A stretch of 64,000 nucleotides of DNA from G963704535 sp963704535 (GTDB taxonomy: Bacteria; Chloroflexota; Chloroflexia; Chloroflexales; Roseiflexaceae). Numbering within the stretch: position 1 is the first letter of the stretch; each line of letters starts with the position of its first letter. The stretch spans positions 4,774,001 through 4,838,000 of the forward strand of contig OY969916.1 in the NCBI GenBank assembly GCA_963704535.1, read 5' to 3'. Both the position numbers and the translations under genes were made by a program. Of this stretch, positions 41,073-48,627 are shown one piece after another. The notes under the pieces were generated by a model. It saw only the letters and a program-made list of their open reading frames with translations, searched no databases and was not told the origin of the DNA.

Positions 41073-41792
41073 TTAGGCCCTGGGGACGCGGCTACCCCGG
41101 CGCATGAGCTGGATGAGCGCGTGGTCGCGCCAGAAGAGCAGCCAGCGTACCGCGTAGTAGACGGCGCGGTACAGCCAGCCGCGGCGCACGAAGTCGTAGT
41201 CGATCAACACGACGCGGCAATCAGGGGCATCGGTGAGCAGCAGGTTGTGGGAGCGCAGCAGGTTGCGCTTCACCAGGAAACTCCACAGCCGCCAGGGCAG
41301 CATACGCGGCGCGTTGAGGCGCGCCCGCTCGGCGGCGCTGGTGCTGGTGCGGCCGTACAGGTCGGGCATGCTGCCAGTGGCACGGAAGAATGTCAACGAG
41401 CGGCGGATGATCTCGCGCAGCCGTGAGGCCACCTGCGCCCGCTGGTCGGGGTCCAGGGCTTCGTAGTCGACGGTGTAGAGCGGCTGGGCGCGGTCGACAA
41501 AGGGCTGGATCACCAGCACTTGCGCCTGGCCGTTGGCGTCGCGCGCGATGATGTAGTAGCTAGGGACGCTGTGCTCCGGGCCGAGGCAGGCGGCAAACAG
41601 CTCGGCGGCGGCGCGCATGGTCCGGGCGCCGGCCAGGGCCTCGGCGGGTGTGCCACCAAGATCGTGCTTCACCTTGACAACGTACCGGCCGTCGTCGGTG
41701 CGGTAGACCTCGGTCTCATTGCCGCCCGCGATCCGCTCGAGTTGGTGGTCGAGATCGACGGGCGCAAACAACTGATCGGTGTAGGTCGTCAT
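41073..41792 (-). CDS. Kinase-like fold protein of unknown function
   Basis: 239 residues. RYVVKVKHDLGG, followed later by HNLLLTDAPDCRVVLIDYDFV, suggests an aminoglycoside/protein-kinase-like fold: a Lys-bearing strand and a D-x-D metal strand (LIDYDF). The usual HxDxxxxN loop is weak (RSHNLLL). C-terminal residues are basic and aromatic (RAVYYAVRWLLFWRDH), perhaps membrane-associated. No strong ribosome-binding site precedes ATG 41792. I cannot name a substrate. The region upstream contains a family A element. Confidence 0.6.
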   Translation of the reverse strand: MTTYTDQLFAPVDLDHQLERIAGGNETEVYRTDDGRYVVKVKHDLGGTPAEALAGARTMRAAAELFAACLGPEHSVPSYYIIARDANGQAQVLVIQPFVDRAQPLYTVDYEALDPDQRAQVASRLREIIRRSLTFFRATGSMPDLYGRTSTSAAERARLNAPRMLPWRLWSFLVKRNLLRSHNLLLTDAPDCRVVLIDYDFVRRGWLYRAVYYAVRWLLFWRDHALIQLMRRGSRVPRA

Positions 41793-41810
41793 CGGCGATT
41801 TCTCATGTGA

Positions 41811-41878
41811 TTCGTGGTGGAAAAGGGCTTCTTGAGGGGCGGCCCTCAAACTCCCCCTATTCAGACAGTTTCTCACGC
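41811..41878. repeat. Family A element
   Basis: GTGGTGGAAAAGGGCTTCTT to TATTCAGACAGTTTC, core TTGAGGGGCGGCCCTCAA. It lies just upstream of the kinase-like gene. Confidence 0.8.
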
Positions 41879-41916
41879 TGTACGACGATCGGTGGATGGC
41901 GGAGGTTGCGGGCGGC

Positions 41917-41989
41917 CGGAGATCGGAGATTGGAGATCGAAGATTGGAGATTGAGGCAGTCAATCCCTAATCTCCGATCTCCAATCTCT
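41917..41989. repeat. GGAGATT heptamer hairpin
   Basis: GGAGATCGGAGATTGGAGAT and further units face AATCTCCGATCTCCAATCTC. It reaches the end of the histidine kinase gene and separates it from the kinase-like gene. Confidence 0.85.
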
Positions 41990-43500
41990 TAAATTATCGG
42001 CAGGGTGAAGATGAACGTCGAGCCGACGCCGGGGGTGCTTTCGGCCCAGACGCGGCCGCCATGGAGCGTGACCAGTTGCTTGACGATCGCCAGCCCGAGT
42101 CCGGCCCCGCCGGTGGCGCGGGCGCGCGAGCGGTCGGCGCGGAAGAAGCGCTCGAAGATGTAGGGCAGATGCTCGGCGGCGATGCCGACTCCAGTATCGC
42201 GAACGCGCACCTCGACCTCGGCGCCGGCGGCTCGGACGGCCACGGCGACCACCCCGCCCGGCGGCGTGTGGGTGATCGCGTTGTTCAGCAGGTTGCGCAG
42301 CACTTGGCCGATCCGCTCGGCATCGGCCTCGACCGGCGGCAGCTCGGGCGGCAGATCGAGGCTGACCGTCAGCTGCTTGTCGGACAGCGCCGGTCGCACG
42401 GCGTTGACCGCCCGCTCGACCAGCACGCCCGGCGACAGCGACTGACGCGCCAGCCGGAGCTGGCCGGCCTCGGCCAACGCCAGCTCCTGCAAGTCGTTGA
42501 CCAGGTGGTTGAGCAGCATGGCCTCTTCGTGCAGCGAGTCGATCAGCGCCGGGCCGGGCTCGACAACCCCATCGCGCAGCGCCTCCAGGTAGCCGCGAAT
42601 ATTGGTCAGCGGCGTGCGCAGCTCGTGGGCCACGTCGGTGACCATGTTGCGGCGCAGGTGCTCAAGCCGAGTCAGGCCGTCGGCCATGGCGTTGAAGGCG
42701 TGGGCCAGCGCGCCGATCTCATCCCTGGAGCGCACCTGGACCCGCCGGCTCAGGTCGCCTTTCTCCATCGCGCGGGCTGCCGCCGTCAGCGCCTCGATTG
42801 GCCCCAGGATGCGGCGCGAGAGTATCAGGGTGAATAGGATCGCGACCGCGCCGGCGGCCAGGACCGCCAGCAGCAGCGAGCGATTGACCGCGCTGGTGAA
42901 GCCGACTCTGATCGGATCGAACTCGGTATTGCGGGTCCAGCTCACGGCGATACTAGGGCCATACTGCCCGACCGGCTGGGAAAAGGTCTGGCCGGGAGCC
43001 GCCAGCGTGCTGCTGATCGGCGCCGGGGCCACCGCCATCATGCCGCTGACCGGCGCGCCGATCAGAAACACATCCCCGGCCATCTCCGGCGGAGGCTCGG
43101 CGTACTCAAAGGTCCCCGGCATCGCCGCGCCGACGCAGCGCGGCTGCCCCAGCGTGACGACCACCGCAGCAAGGCTGGCGTCGCACTCCAGAACCTGCCC
43201 GATCCGCTCCTCGGTCGAGTCGGCGATCACCAGGCTGGCGCCATCGGTGATCAGCACCCGCTCGCCCAGCTCCTGCGCCATCTGCTGCGCCGTCGTCTGG
43301 GCGTCGGCGGGGCTGGAACTCTGGTCGTAATACACCAGCACCTTCTCGAACAGGCGATTCCTGCGCTGCATATCGAGCACCATGTAGCGCTGTAGCTCGC
43401 TGGCGCTGACCCGGCTGGCCAGCAGCGCCACGGTGCCCACCGCTACCATGACCACGACGATCAGCGTCATCAGCAGACGAAAGCGCAGGCTATGTACCAT
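41989..43500 (-). CDS. Sensor histidine kinase
   Basis: 503 residues. Two membrane segments (about 9-30 and 208-230) enclose an extracytoplasmic sensor domain. Then HAMP (ILGPIEALTAAARAMEKGDL), HisKA with DVAHELRTPLTN, and HATPase with LRNLLNNAITHTP, VRDTGVGIA and GGAGLGLAIVKQL. The start ATG 43500 lies inside the last codons of the response regulator (11-nt overlap), so the two are translationally coupled and form a two-component pair. The signal is unknown; an envelope stress role would fit the efflux neighbours. Confidence 0.95.
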   Translation of the reverse strand: MVHSLRFRLLMTLIVVVMVAVGTVALLASRVSASELQRYMVLDMQRRNRLFEKVLVYYDQSSSPADAQTTAQQMAQELGERVLITDGASLVIADSTEERIGQVLECDASLAAVVVTLGQPRCVGAAMPGTFEYAEPPPEMAGDVFLIGAPVSGMMAVAPAPISSTLAAPGQTFSQPVGQYGPSIAVSWTRNTEFDPIRVGFTSAVNRSLLLAVLAAGAVAILFTLILSRRILGPIEALTAAARAMEKGDLSRRVQVRSRDEIGALAHAFNAMADGLTRLEHLRRNMVTDVAHELRTPLTNIRGYLEALRDGVVEPGPALIDSLHEEAMLLNHLVNDLQELALAEAGQLRLARQSLSPGVLVERAVNAVRPALSDKQLTVSLDLPPELPPVEADAERIGQVLRNLLNNAITHTPPGGVVAVAVRAAGAEVEVRVRDTGVGIAAEHLPYIFERFFRADRSRARATGGAGLGLAIVKQLVTLHGGRVWAESTPGVGSTFIFTLPII

Positions 43501-44188
43501 GCTGGTCCTCGGCAAATTTGTAGCCGACCCCGTAGACGGTCTGAATGTAGGCCGGCCGGGCCGGGTCAAGCTCGATCTTCTTGCGTAGGTTCATAATATG
43601 CACATCGACGGTGCGTTCAAAGCCCTCGTAGTCGAACCCAAAGACCTGCTCCAGCAGCTCCAGGCGGGAGAACGCGCGACCGGGCGACTTCGTCAGCAGC
43701 TCAAGCAACTTGAACTCCTTGGGGGTTAGGTGCAGTGGCGCCCCGCGCAGCCGGGCCGCGTGGCTGAAGAAATCGACCACCAGCTCGCCAAAGCGCGCCT
43801 CCGACGGCCCCTTCTCGCGCTCCTCACCGACCCGCCGCAGCACCGCCCGCACGCGGGCCAGCACCTCGCGCGGGCTGAACGGCTTGGCGATGTAGTCGTC
43901 GGCGCCCAGATCCAGGCCCAGCAGGGTATCGGCCTCGGTGGCCCTGGCGGTGAGGATGATCAGCGGGACGCGCGACTCAGCCCGCAGGATGCGGCAGACG
44001 TCGAGGCCATCGACGGCCGGCAGCATCAGGTCCAGCAGCAGCAGGTCGGGCCGGCGCCCACGCGCCAGGTCGAGTGCCTGCCGGCCGTCATAGGCCACCA
44101 GCACCTGGTAGCCGTCGCGCTCCAGGTACAGCCGCAGCAGGTCGACCGTCTTGGGGTCGTCGTCTACGACGAGGATCTTTCGGTTCAT
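43490..44188 (-). CDS. OmpR/PhoB-family response regulator
   Basis: 232 residues: receiver (KILVVDDDPKT, LLLLDLMLPAVDG with the phospho-Asp, ILTARAT, DYIAKPFS) and winged-helix output (LTPKEFKLLELLTKSPGRAF, TVDVHIMNLRKKIE, IQTVYGVGYKF). It pairs with the histidine kinase that overlaps its 3' end. Ten nucleotides separate it from vapC. Confidence 0.96.
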   Translation of the reverse strand: MNRKILVVDDDPKTVDLLRLYLERDGYQVLVAYDGRQALDLARGRRPDLLLLDLMLPAVDGLDVCRILRAESRVPLIILTARATEADTLLGLDLGADDYIAKPFSPREVLARVRAVLRRVGEEREKGPSEARFGELVVDFFSHAARLRGAPLHLTPKEFKLLELLTKSPGRAFSRLELLEQVFGFDYEGFERTVDVHIMNLRKKIELDPARPAYIQTVYGVGYKFAEDQHGT

Positions 44189-44197
44189 CTTATGATA

Positions 44198-44617
44198 CTA
44201 TGGCAGCATGAGGTCTGTTGGCGTCACACCGACCAGCAGGCCATCTACCTGTTGGAAGTGTCCATCATAGCTAAAGAGGGCGTAGCCGTGCTGGAGTGCT
44301 GATGCGGCGATGCACATATCGTTCGTGGGTATAGGGCGTCCTTTACTCCGCAGGCCACGATACACTGTCGCATAGTAGGCAGCGGTACCATCATCGACGA
44401 GGAGAAACTGGACGCGATCGGAGGCGAGAAACTGCTGAAGCTCTGCGCGGTTTTTGGCTTCGCGTGAACCGATGGCAAAGCCTGCCAGCAACTCGCCGAG
44501 GACGGTGCTATTGAGGGCAAGGCGCGTCGCGCGTTGGACAATATCCACTGCGTCAGGCTGCCCTTGTTTGAACGCCGCATAGGCGTTCATATCAAGCAGA
44601 ACGTCATTCACTGCCAT
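44198..44617 (-). CDS. vapC: VapC-type PIN-domain toxin
   Basis: 139 residues of the PIN fold. Acidic residues expected for Mg2+-dependent RNA cleavage are present: LLDMNAY near the N-terminus, a Glu in TVLGELLAGF, PTNDMCIAASAL and LFSYDGHF. The gene overlaps its antitoxin by 10 nt, the usual arrangement. It lies between an ECF sigma factor gene and a two-component pair on the same strand, so expression may follow that run. Confidence 0.9.
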   Translation of the reverse strand: MAVNDVLLDMNAYAAFKQGQPDAVDIVQRATRLALNSTVLGELLAGFAIGSREAKNRAELQQFLASDRVQFLLVDDGTAAYYATVYRGLRSKGRPIPTNDMCIAASALQHGYALFSYDGHFQQVDGLLVGVTPTDLMLP

Positions 44618-44871
44618 AAAGCTGGATCAATCTGGTTCAGATCTGCGATGGCCTGACGGAATTCGCCGGCTTCTTCCGCACTCCACGTCCCAGCAAGCTC
44701 GTCCAGGTCATGAAGGCGTTGCTGTCGGATCTTATGGCGTTCTACTTCGAGACCACGATAGATGAGTTGGCGGACAACCGCTTCCACGGACAGACCAGTA
44801 CGCCGCGCTTCGCGCTCGATCCACTCTATCGCGTTGTTATCAAGTTGGGTGATCGTCAGTGGCTGTCCCAT
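44608..44871 (-). CDS. vapB: VapB/FitA-like antitoxin
   Basis: 87 residues. The N-terminal half (LTITQLDNNAIEWIEREA, GLSVEAVVRQLIYRGLE) is a ribbon-helix-helix DNA-binding domain of the FitA type. The C-terminal half, with EEAGEFRQAIADLNQIDP, would wrap the toxin. AGGAGG lies 7 nt before ATG 44871. The pair is expected to repress its own promoter. Confidence 0.85.
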   Translation of the reverse strand: MGQPLTITQLDNNAIEWIEREARRTGLSVEAVVRQLIYRGLEVERHKIRQQRLHDLDELAGTWSAEEAGEFRQAIADLNQIDPALWQ

Positions 44872-44997
44872 CGTCTACCTCCTGGCTGTGCCTGCTCAAG
44901 CGAGCATGATAGCATAAGCAGCAGCTATATGGTTAGGTGAGCTTCCGAATAGATAGGTAACTGAGCAAAGCACTGATAGGCGTCACTGGGCAATCTT

Positions 44998-45507
44998 TCA
45001 CGCATCGCCGCGATACACCTGGCGGAAGCGCTCGCGGGCGCGGAACAGCCGCATTTTGACCGCAACGCTGGAGCAGCCCAGTGCCGCCGCGATCTCCTCG
45101 GTGCTGTGCCCCTGATTGATGAGTAGGAGCGGCACACGGTACTGCGGCGGCATCTGCGCCAGCGCGGCCCGCACCGGCTCACCCTCGGCCAAGCGCGCGT
45201 CCGGCGCCCCGGCACGGCTGGGGAACGCTTCGACCTCGATCAGCCGGGTGAAGCGCAGGCGGCGGCGGCGGCGCAAGTAGTCGTAGGCGCGGTTGGTGGC
45301 GATCCGGTAGAGCCACGCGACGACATTGGCCGCCGTGTCGTGCTGGGTCCAGTTCCGCAGGGCCTTGATAAAGGTCTCCTGGCACAGATCTTCGGCCGCT
45401 TCCTGGTCGCTCACCAGCCGCTTGAGGTAGGCCAGGAGCGGGCGCTGGTACAGCTCGTAGAGCTGCTCGACGCTGCCGGTAGCATCGAGGGGATCGCTCG
45501 CGGGCAT
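44998..45507 (-). CDS. ECF-type RNA polymerase sigma factor
   Basis: 169 residues. Region 2 (LYELYQRPLLAYLKRLV, EDLCQETFIKAL, VVAWLYRIATNRAYDYLRRR) and region 4 (ALAQMPPQYRVPLLLI, STEEIAAALGCSSVAVKMRL) are complete. No zinc-binding anti-sigma gene is next to it; it follows the DUF5666-like lipoprotein gene with an overlap (TGATG), so the two are coupled. GGAG lies 8 nt before ATG 45507; GTG 45510 is an alternative. Confidence 0.93.
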   Translation of the reverse strand: MPASDPLDATGSVEQLYELYQRPLLAYLKRLVSDQEAAEDLCQETFIKALRNWTQHDTAANVVAWLYRIATNRAYDYLRRRRRLRFTRLIEVEAFPSRAGAPDARLAEGEPVRAALAQMPPQYRVPLLLINQGHSTEEIAAALGCSSVAVKMRLFRARERFRQVYRGDA

Positions 45508-46277
45508 CACGGAAGCTCCTTTACAACTTGGGTCTCCGGCAGGATCTGCACCGTGCGAGCCTGGATGAGCTGGTCGCTCCTGGTAACATCGGCCAAAATC
45601 GTCGTGCCGGCCAGGATCTCGGCCCGATCGGCGTCGACCTGCCTGGTGATCTTGACCTTGTCGGTCAGCTCCAGGGTGGTGATCGCGCCATCGGCATCCT
45701 TCACCGTGATCGTGCCCCCCACGATCTGCTCGACCGTCCCCGACAACAGCTCGAACCCGGCGCCCTCAACGCCGACCGGGGCCGAGCCTGTCGGGCCGTC
45801 GCCGCCAGGCCCGGAGCGAATGATCATATTGCCCGGCCCGCCGGCCGGAGCCGCCCCGCCCTCACCGTCAAACCGTACGGCCCTGGTCATGGCGCCGATG
45901 TCGATCAACTCAGGCTCAAACCGATCGCCTTGCCTGGTCCCGGCGGCCGTAACTAGATCGCCGGCCTTGATATTGGAGGGCTGGCCAGGCGCCTGTTTTT
46001 TAACCTGCGTATCGGCGGCAAGCTGCACCGTGGTGCTGGTGTCGTCGAACGGGTTCTTGACGATCAGCTTGTCACCTTCCACCGAATCGACGATGCCCAT
46101 CACGGGCAGATCCTGGGCTGCGGCGCCCGCCGGATCGCCGGTGGGACCGGGGCTGCCCGACCGTTCGCTCAGAAACTGCTGCTGAGCCTGCCCGGCCTGG
46201 TCGCCGGCGCTTGGCTGTCCACAGGCGCTCAGGCCGAGGGCTAGGACGAATATCAGAAAGAGTTGTTTGGGATTCAC
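45507..46277 (-). CDS. DUF5666-like lipoprotein
   Basis: 256 residues. GTG 46277 follows AGGAGG by 8 nt and starts a lipoprotein signal peptide, FLIFVLALGLSACGQ, with Cys as the lipidation site. The mature part has two beta-rich repeats, GIVDSVEGDKLIVKNPFDD and GTVEQIVGGTITVKDADG, of the kind seen in DUF5666 proteins, and a glycine-rich linker. It lies between a MacB-type permease gene and the ECF sigma gene and may be the extracytoplasmic partner of either; that is inference. Confidence 0.8.
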   Translation of the reverse strand: MNPKQLFLIFVLALGLSACGQPSAGDQAGQAQQQFLSERSGSPGPTGDPAGAAAQDLPVMGIVDSVEGDKLIVKNPFDDTSTTVQLAADTQVKKQAPGQPSNIKAGDLVTAAGTRQGDRFEPELIDIGAMTRAVRFDGEGGAAPAGGPGNMIIRSGPGGDGPTGSAPVGVEGAGFELLSGTVEQIVGGTITVKDADGAITTLELTDKVKITRQVDADRAEILAGTTILADVTRSDQLIQARTVQILPETQVVKELP

Positions 46278-46360
46278 GAAAGCATCCTCCTGTAAGAACC
46301 AAAAACCAAGAACCAAGAACCGGCCACCGAACCTGTAGGCTCGGCCCTCCATGGCCGAGC

Positions 46361-47674
46361 CTACTCGTAGCGCAGCGCCTCGATCGGGTCGAGGCGGGCG
46401 GCGCGGCGGGCCGGCTCGATGCCGAAGAACAGGCCGATCGCCAGCGCGCAGCCGACCGATAGCAGCACCGACTCAAGGGTGACTACGGCACGCGAGCGAC
46501 CGCTGTAGTTGGCGAACGCCGCAATCAGCGCGCCGGCCAGCAGCCCGATCAGCCCGCCGCCGGTGCTCAGGGCCAGCGCCTCGATCAGGAACTGGGTCAG
46601 GATGTCGCGCTCGCGGGCGCCGACGGCCTTGCGTAGGCCGATCTCGCGGGTACGCTCGCGCACCGAGACCAGCATAATGTTCATGATCCCAATGCCGCCG
46701 ACCAGCAACGAGATCGCGGCGATCGCGCCCATGAACAGCGTCATGGTGCGCTGCGACTCGCCGAGGGTCTGGAGCAGGCGCTGCTGGTTGTCGATCGTGA
46801 AGTCGTCGGCGTCCTGCCCGGGGATGAGCCGGTGGCGCTCGCGTAGCGTGGCCGCGATCTGGGCCAGCGCGGCGTCAATGCTGCGCTCGTCGCGCGCCTG
46901 GACGACGATCTCACCCACGAGCGGCTTGCCGGTGGACGGGTCGCGGGCGCCAAAGGTCTGCTGGGCCGTCGTCAGCGGGATGAGGACGCTGCCGTCGACC
47001 AGGCCGAAGGCGTCGCGCCCCTTCTGCGCCAGCACCCCGATCACCCGGTAGCGCAGCCCCTTGATCTTGACGATCTGGCCGACCGGGTCCTGGTCGGGGA
47101 AGAGCTTGGCCGCGATGTCGGCGCCCAGAACCGCCACCTTAGCGGCCGCGTCGAGATGAACCGCATCGACGAATGTGCCGCCGGACAGCGCGTGGTTGTG
47201 GATCGGCAGGTACACCGGAGTTACGCCGGCGATCTGGGCCGAGGTGTGCTGCGCGCCGACCGCGATGGTCCCAAAGTTGGTGTACTCCGGCGAGACCTGG
47301 GCCGCCGAGGGGACGTTTTTAGGGTCCGCGAGCGCCTGGGCGTCGGCAGTGGTGAGCATCTGCTCGCTGCCGGAGCCACTGAATCCGCCGCTGTCGAGCG
47401 AGCCGGGGATCACCGTCAGCAGGTTGGCGCCGTTGGCAGTGATCGATTCGGTGATCTGCTCCTGGGTGCCGCGGCCGAGCGCCAGCAGCGCCACCACCGC
47501 CGCCACGCCGATGATCACCCCCAGCGCGGTCAGGACGCTACGCAGCTTATTGGCCATCAGGTTCGCGAAGGCGATGCGGATGCTCTCGGCCAAGCTAATG
47601 CCATGAGCCGACGACTGACGGCCGACGACCGACGACCGCTGGAGTTGCGCGCCTGGCAATGATAGATCACTCAT
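46361..47674 (-). CDS. MacB-type ABC transporter permease
   Basis: 437 residues. N-terminal membrane segment in LRSVLTALGVIIGVAAVVALLA, a large extracytoplasmic MacB core domain, and three FtsX-type segments near the C-terminus (GIGIMNIMLVSVRERTREIG and GLRKAVGARERDILTQFL lie between them). MacB-type systems use ATP to drive export through a periplasmic adaptor. The N-terminal RSSVVGRQSSAHG includes residues read from a short CGACGAC heptamer tract. GGGGAG precedes ATG 47674; the ATPase gene ends 10 nt upstream. Confidence 0.93.
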   Translation of the reverse strand: MSDLSLPGAQLQRSSVVGRQSSAHGISLAESIRIAFANLMANKLRSVLTALGVIIGVAAVVALLALGRGTQEQITESITANGANLLTVIPGSLDSGGFSGSGSEQMLTTADAQALADPKNVPSAAQVSPEYTNFGTIAVGAQHTSAQIAGVTPVYLPIHNHALSGGTFVDAVHLDAAAKVAVLGADIAAKLFPDQDPVGQIVKIKGLRYRVIGVLAQKGRDAFGLVDGSVLIPLTTAQQTFGARDPSTGKPLVGEIVVQARDERSIDAALAQIAATLRERHRLIPGQDADDFTIDNQQRLLQTLGESQRTMTLFMGAIAAISLLVGGIGIMNIMLVSVRERTREIGLRKAVGARERDILTQFLIEALALSTGGGLIGLLAGALIAAFANYSGRSRAVVTLESVLLSVGCALAIGLFFGIEPARRAARLDPIEALRYE

Positions 47675-47684
47675 CTCTACTCCC

Positions 47685-48449
47685 CTACTGCTGAACGACT
47701 TGCTGTGGATCAGCATGCGCCGGTGGCCGGTAGTCGGCGGTCTGTGGTCGGTGGTCGGCGGTCTGTGGTCGGTGGTCGGCGGCCAGGAGCCCATCGCGGA
47801 TGGTCAGCACCCGCCCAGCGCAGTGAGCGACATCAGGCTCGTGCGTCACCAAGATGATCGTGATCCCCTGGCCGTTGAGCGCCTTGAAGAGCGCCAGGAT
47901 CTCGGCGCTGGAGCGGGAGTCGAGGTTGCCGGTCGGCTCGTCGGCCAGCAGCAGCGCCGGCTCGGCGGCCAGCGCGCGGGCAATCGCGACGCGCTGCTGC
48001 TGGCCGCCCGACAGCTCGGCCGGCCGGTGCTCCAGGCGATCGGCCAGCCCGACCGCGTCGAGCGCCCGCGCCGCCCGCTCGCGCCGCGCCGCGCGGGCCT
48101 GGTCGCCCTGGTAGAGCAGCGGCAGCTCGACATTGGCGAGCGCGCTGCTGCGCGGCAGCAGGTTGAACTGCTGGAACACAAAGCCGATCTTGCGGCTGCG
48201 CACCGCCGCGAGCTGGTCGCGGTCGAGATCCTGCACCGGCAGGCCATCGAGCAGGTAGCGGCCGGCGGTCGGCGTGTCGAGGCAGCCCAGCAGGTTCATC
48301 AGCGTCGACTTGCCGGAGCCCGACGGCCCCATGATGGCGACAAACTCGCCCGGCTCGATATCGAAGCTCACGCCGCGCAGAGCCTGGACCTCGAGCTGGC
48401 CCATCCGGTAGTTGCGGGCCAGGTTCTGGACCTGGATCATTGTTTGCAT
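47685..48449 (-). CDS. MacB/LolD-type ABC transporter ATP-binding protein
   Basis: 254 residues. Walker A GPSGSGKSTL, Q-loop FVFQQFNLLP, signature LSGGQQQRVAIARAL, Walker B LLLADEPTGNLD and H-loop THEP are intact. After the normal end of the domain, a tail of about 30 residues (ADHRPQTADHRPQTADYRP) is translated from CCGACCA-type heptamers and is not family sequence. The gene lies between the HlyD-type adaptor and the permease, forming a tripartite exporter. Start taken at ATG 48449; ATG 48440 is possible. Confidence 0.95.
   Translation of the reverse strand: MQTMIQVQNLARNYRMGQLEVQALRGVSFDIEPGEFVAIMGPSGSGKSTLMNLLGCLDTPTAGRYLLDGLPVQDLDRDQLAAVRSRKIGFVFQQFNLLPRSSALANVELPLLYQGDQARAARRERAARALDAVGLADRLEHRPAELSGGQQQRVAIARALAAEPALLLADEPTGNLDSRSSAEILALFKALNGQGITIILVTHEPDVAHCAGRVLTIRDGLLAADHRPQTADHRPQTADYRPPAHADPQQVVQQ
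47722..47783. repeat. GTCGGTG-type heptamers read as ATPase tail
   Basis: Tandem GTGGTCG/GTCTGTG/GTCGGCG units on the plus strand encode the repeated TADHRPQ of the MacB-type ATPase C-terminus. Confidence 0.88.
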
Positions 48450-48468
48450 AGGTATGCTCGCTTACAGT

Positions 48469-48627
48469 GTAGAAGACTGTGGAGGGCGGCCCCTCCACAC
48501 CTCCCCTTTCACTCCCCAGCCGACAGGTAGAAGACCGTGGAGGGGCCGCCCTCCACAGCTCCTCTTTTCATTGCCTGCGCCGATAGGTAGGAGGCTGTGG
48601 AGGGCGGCCCCTCCACAGTCTCCTATG
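48469..48627. repeat. Three tandem family A variants (58-60 bp period)
   Basis: GTAGAAGACTGTGGAGGGCG-like units begin at about 48469, 48527 and 48587, each with GGAGGG/CCCTCCAC pairing. They separate the HlyD and ATPase genes; the HlyD stop codon lies at the array edge. Confidence 0.9.
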
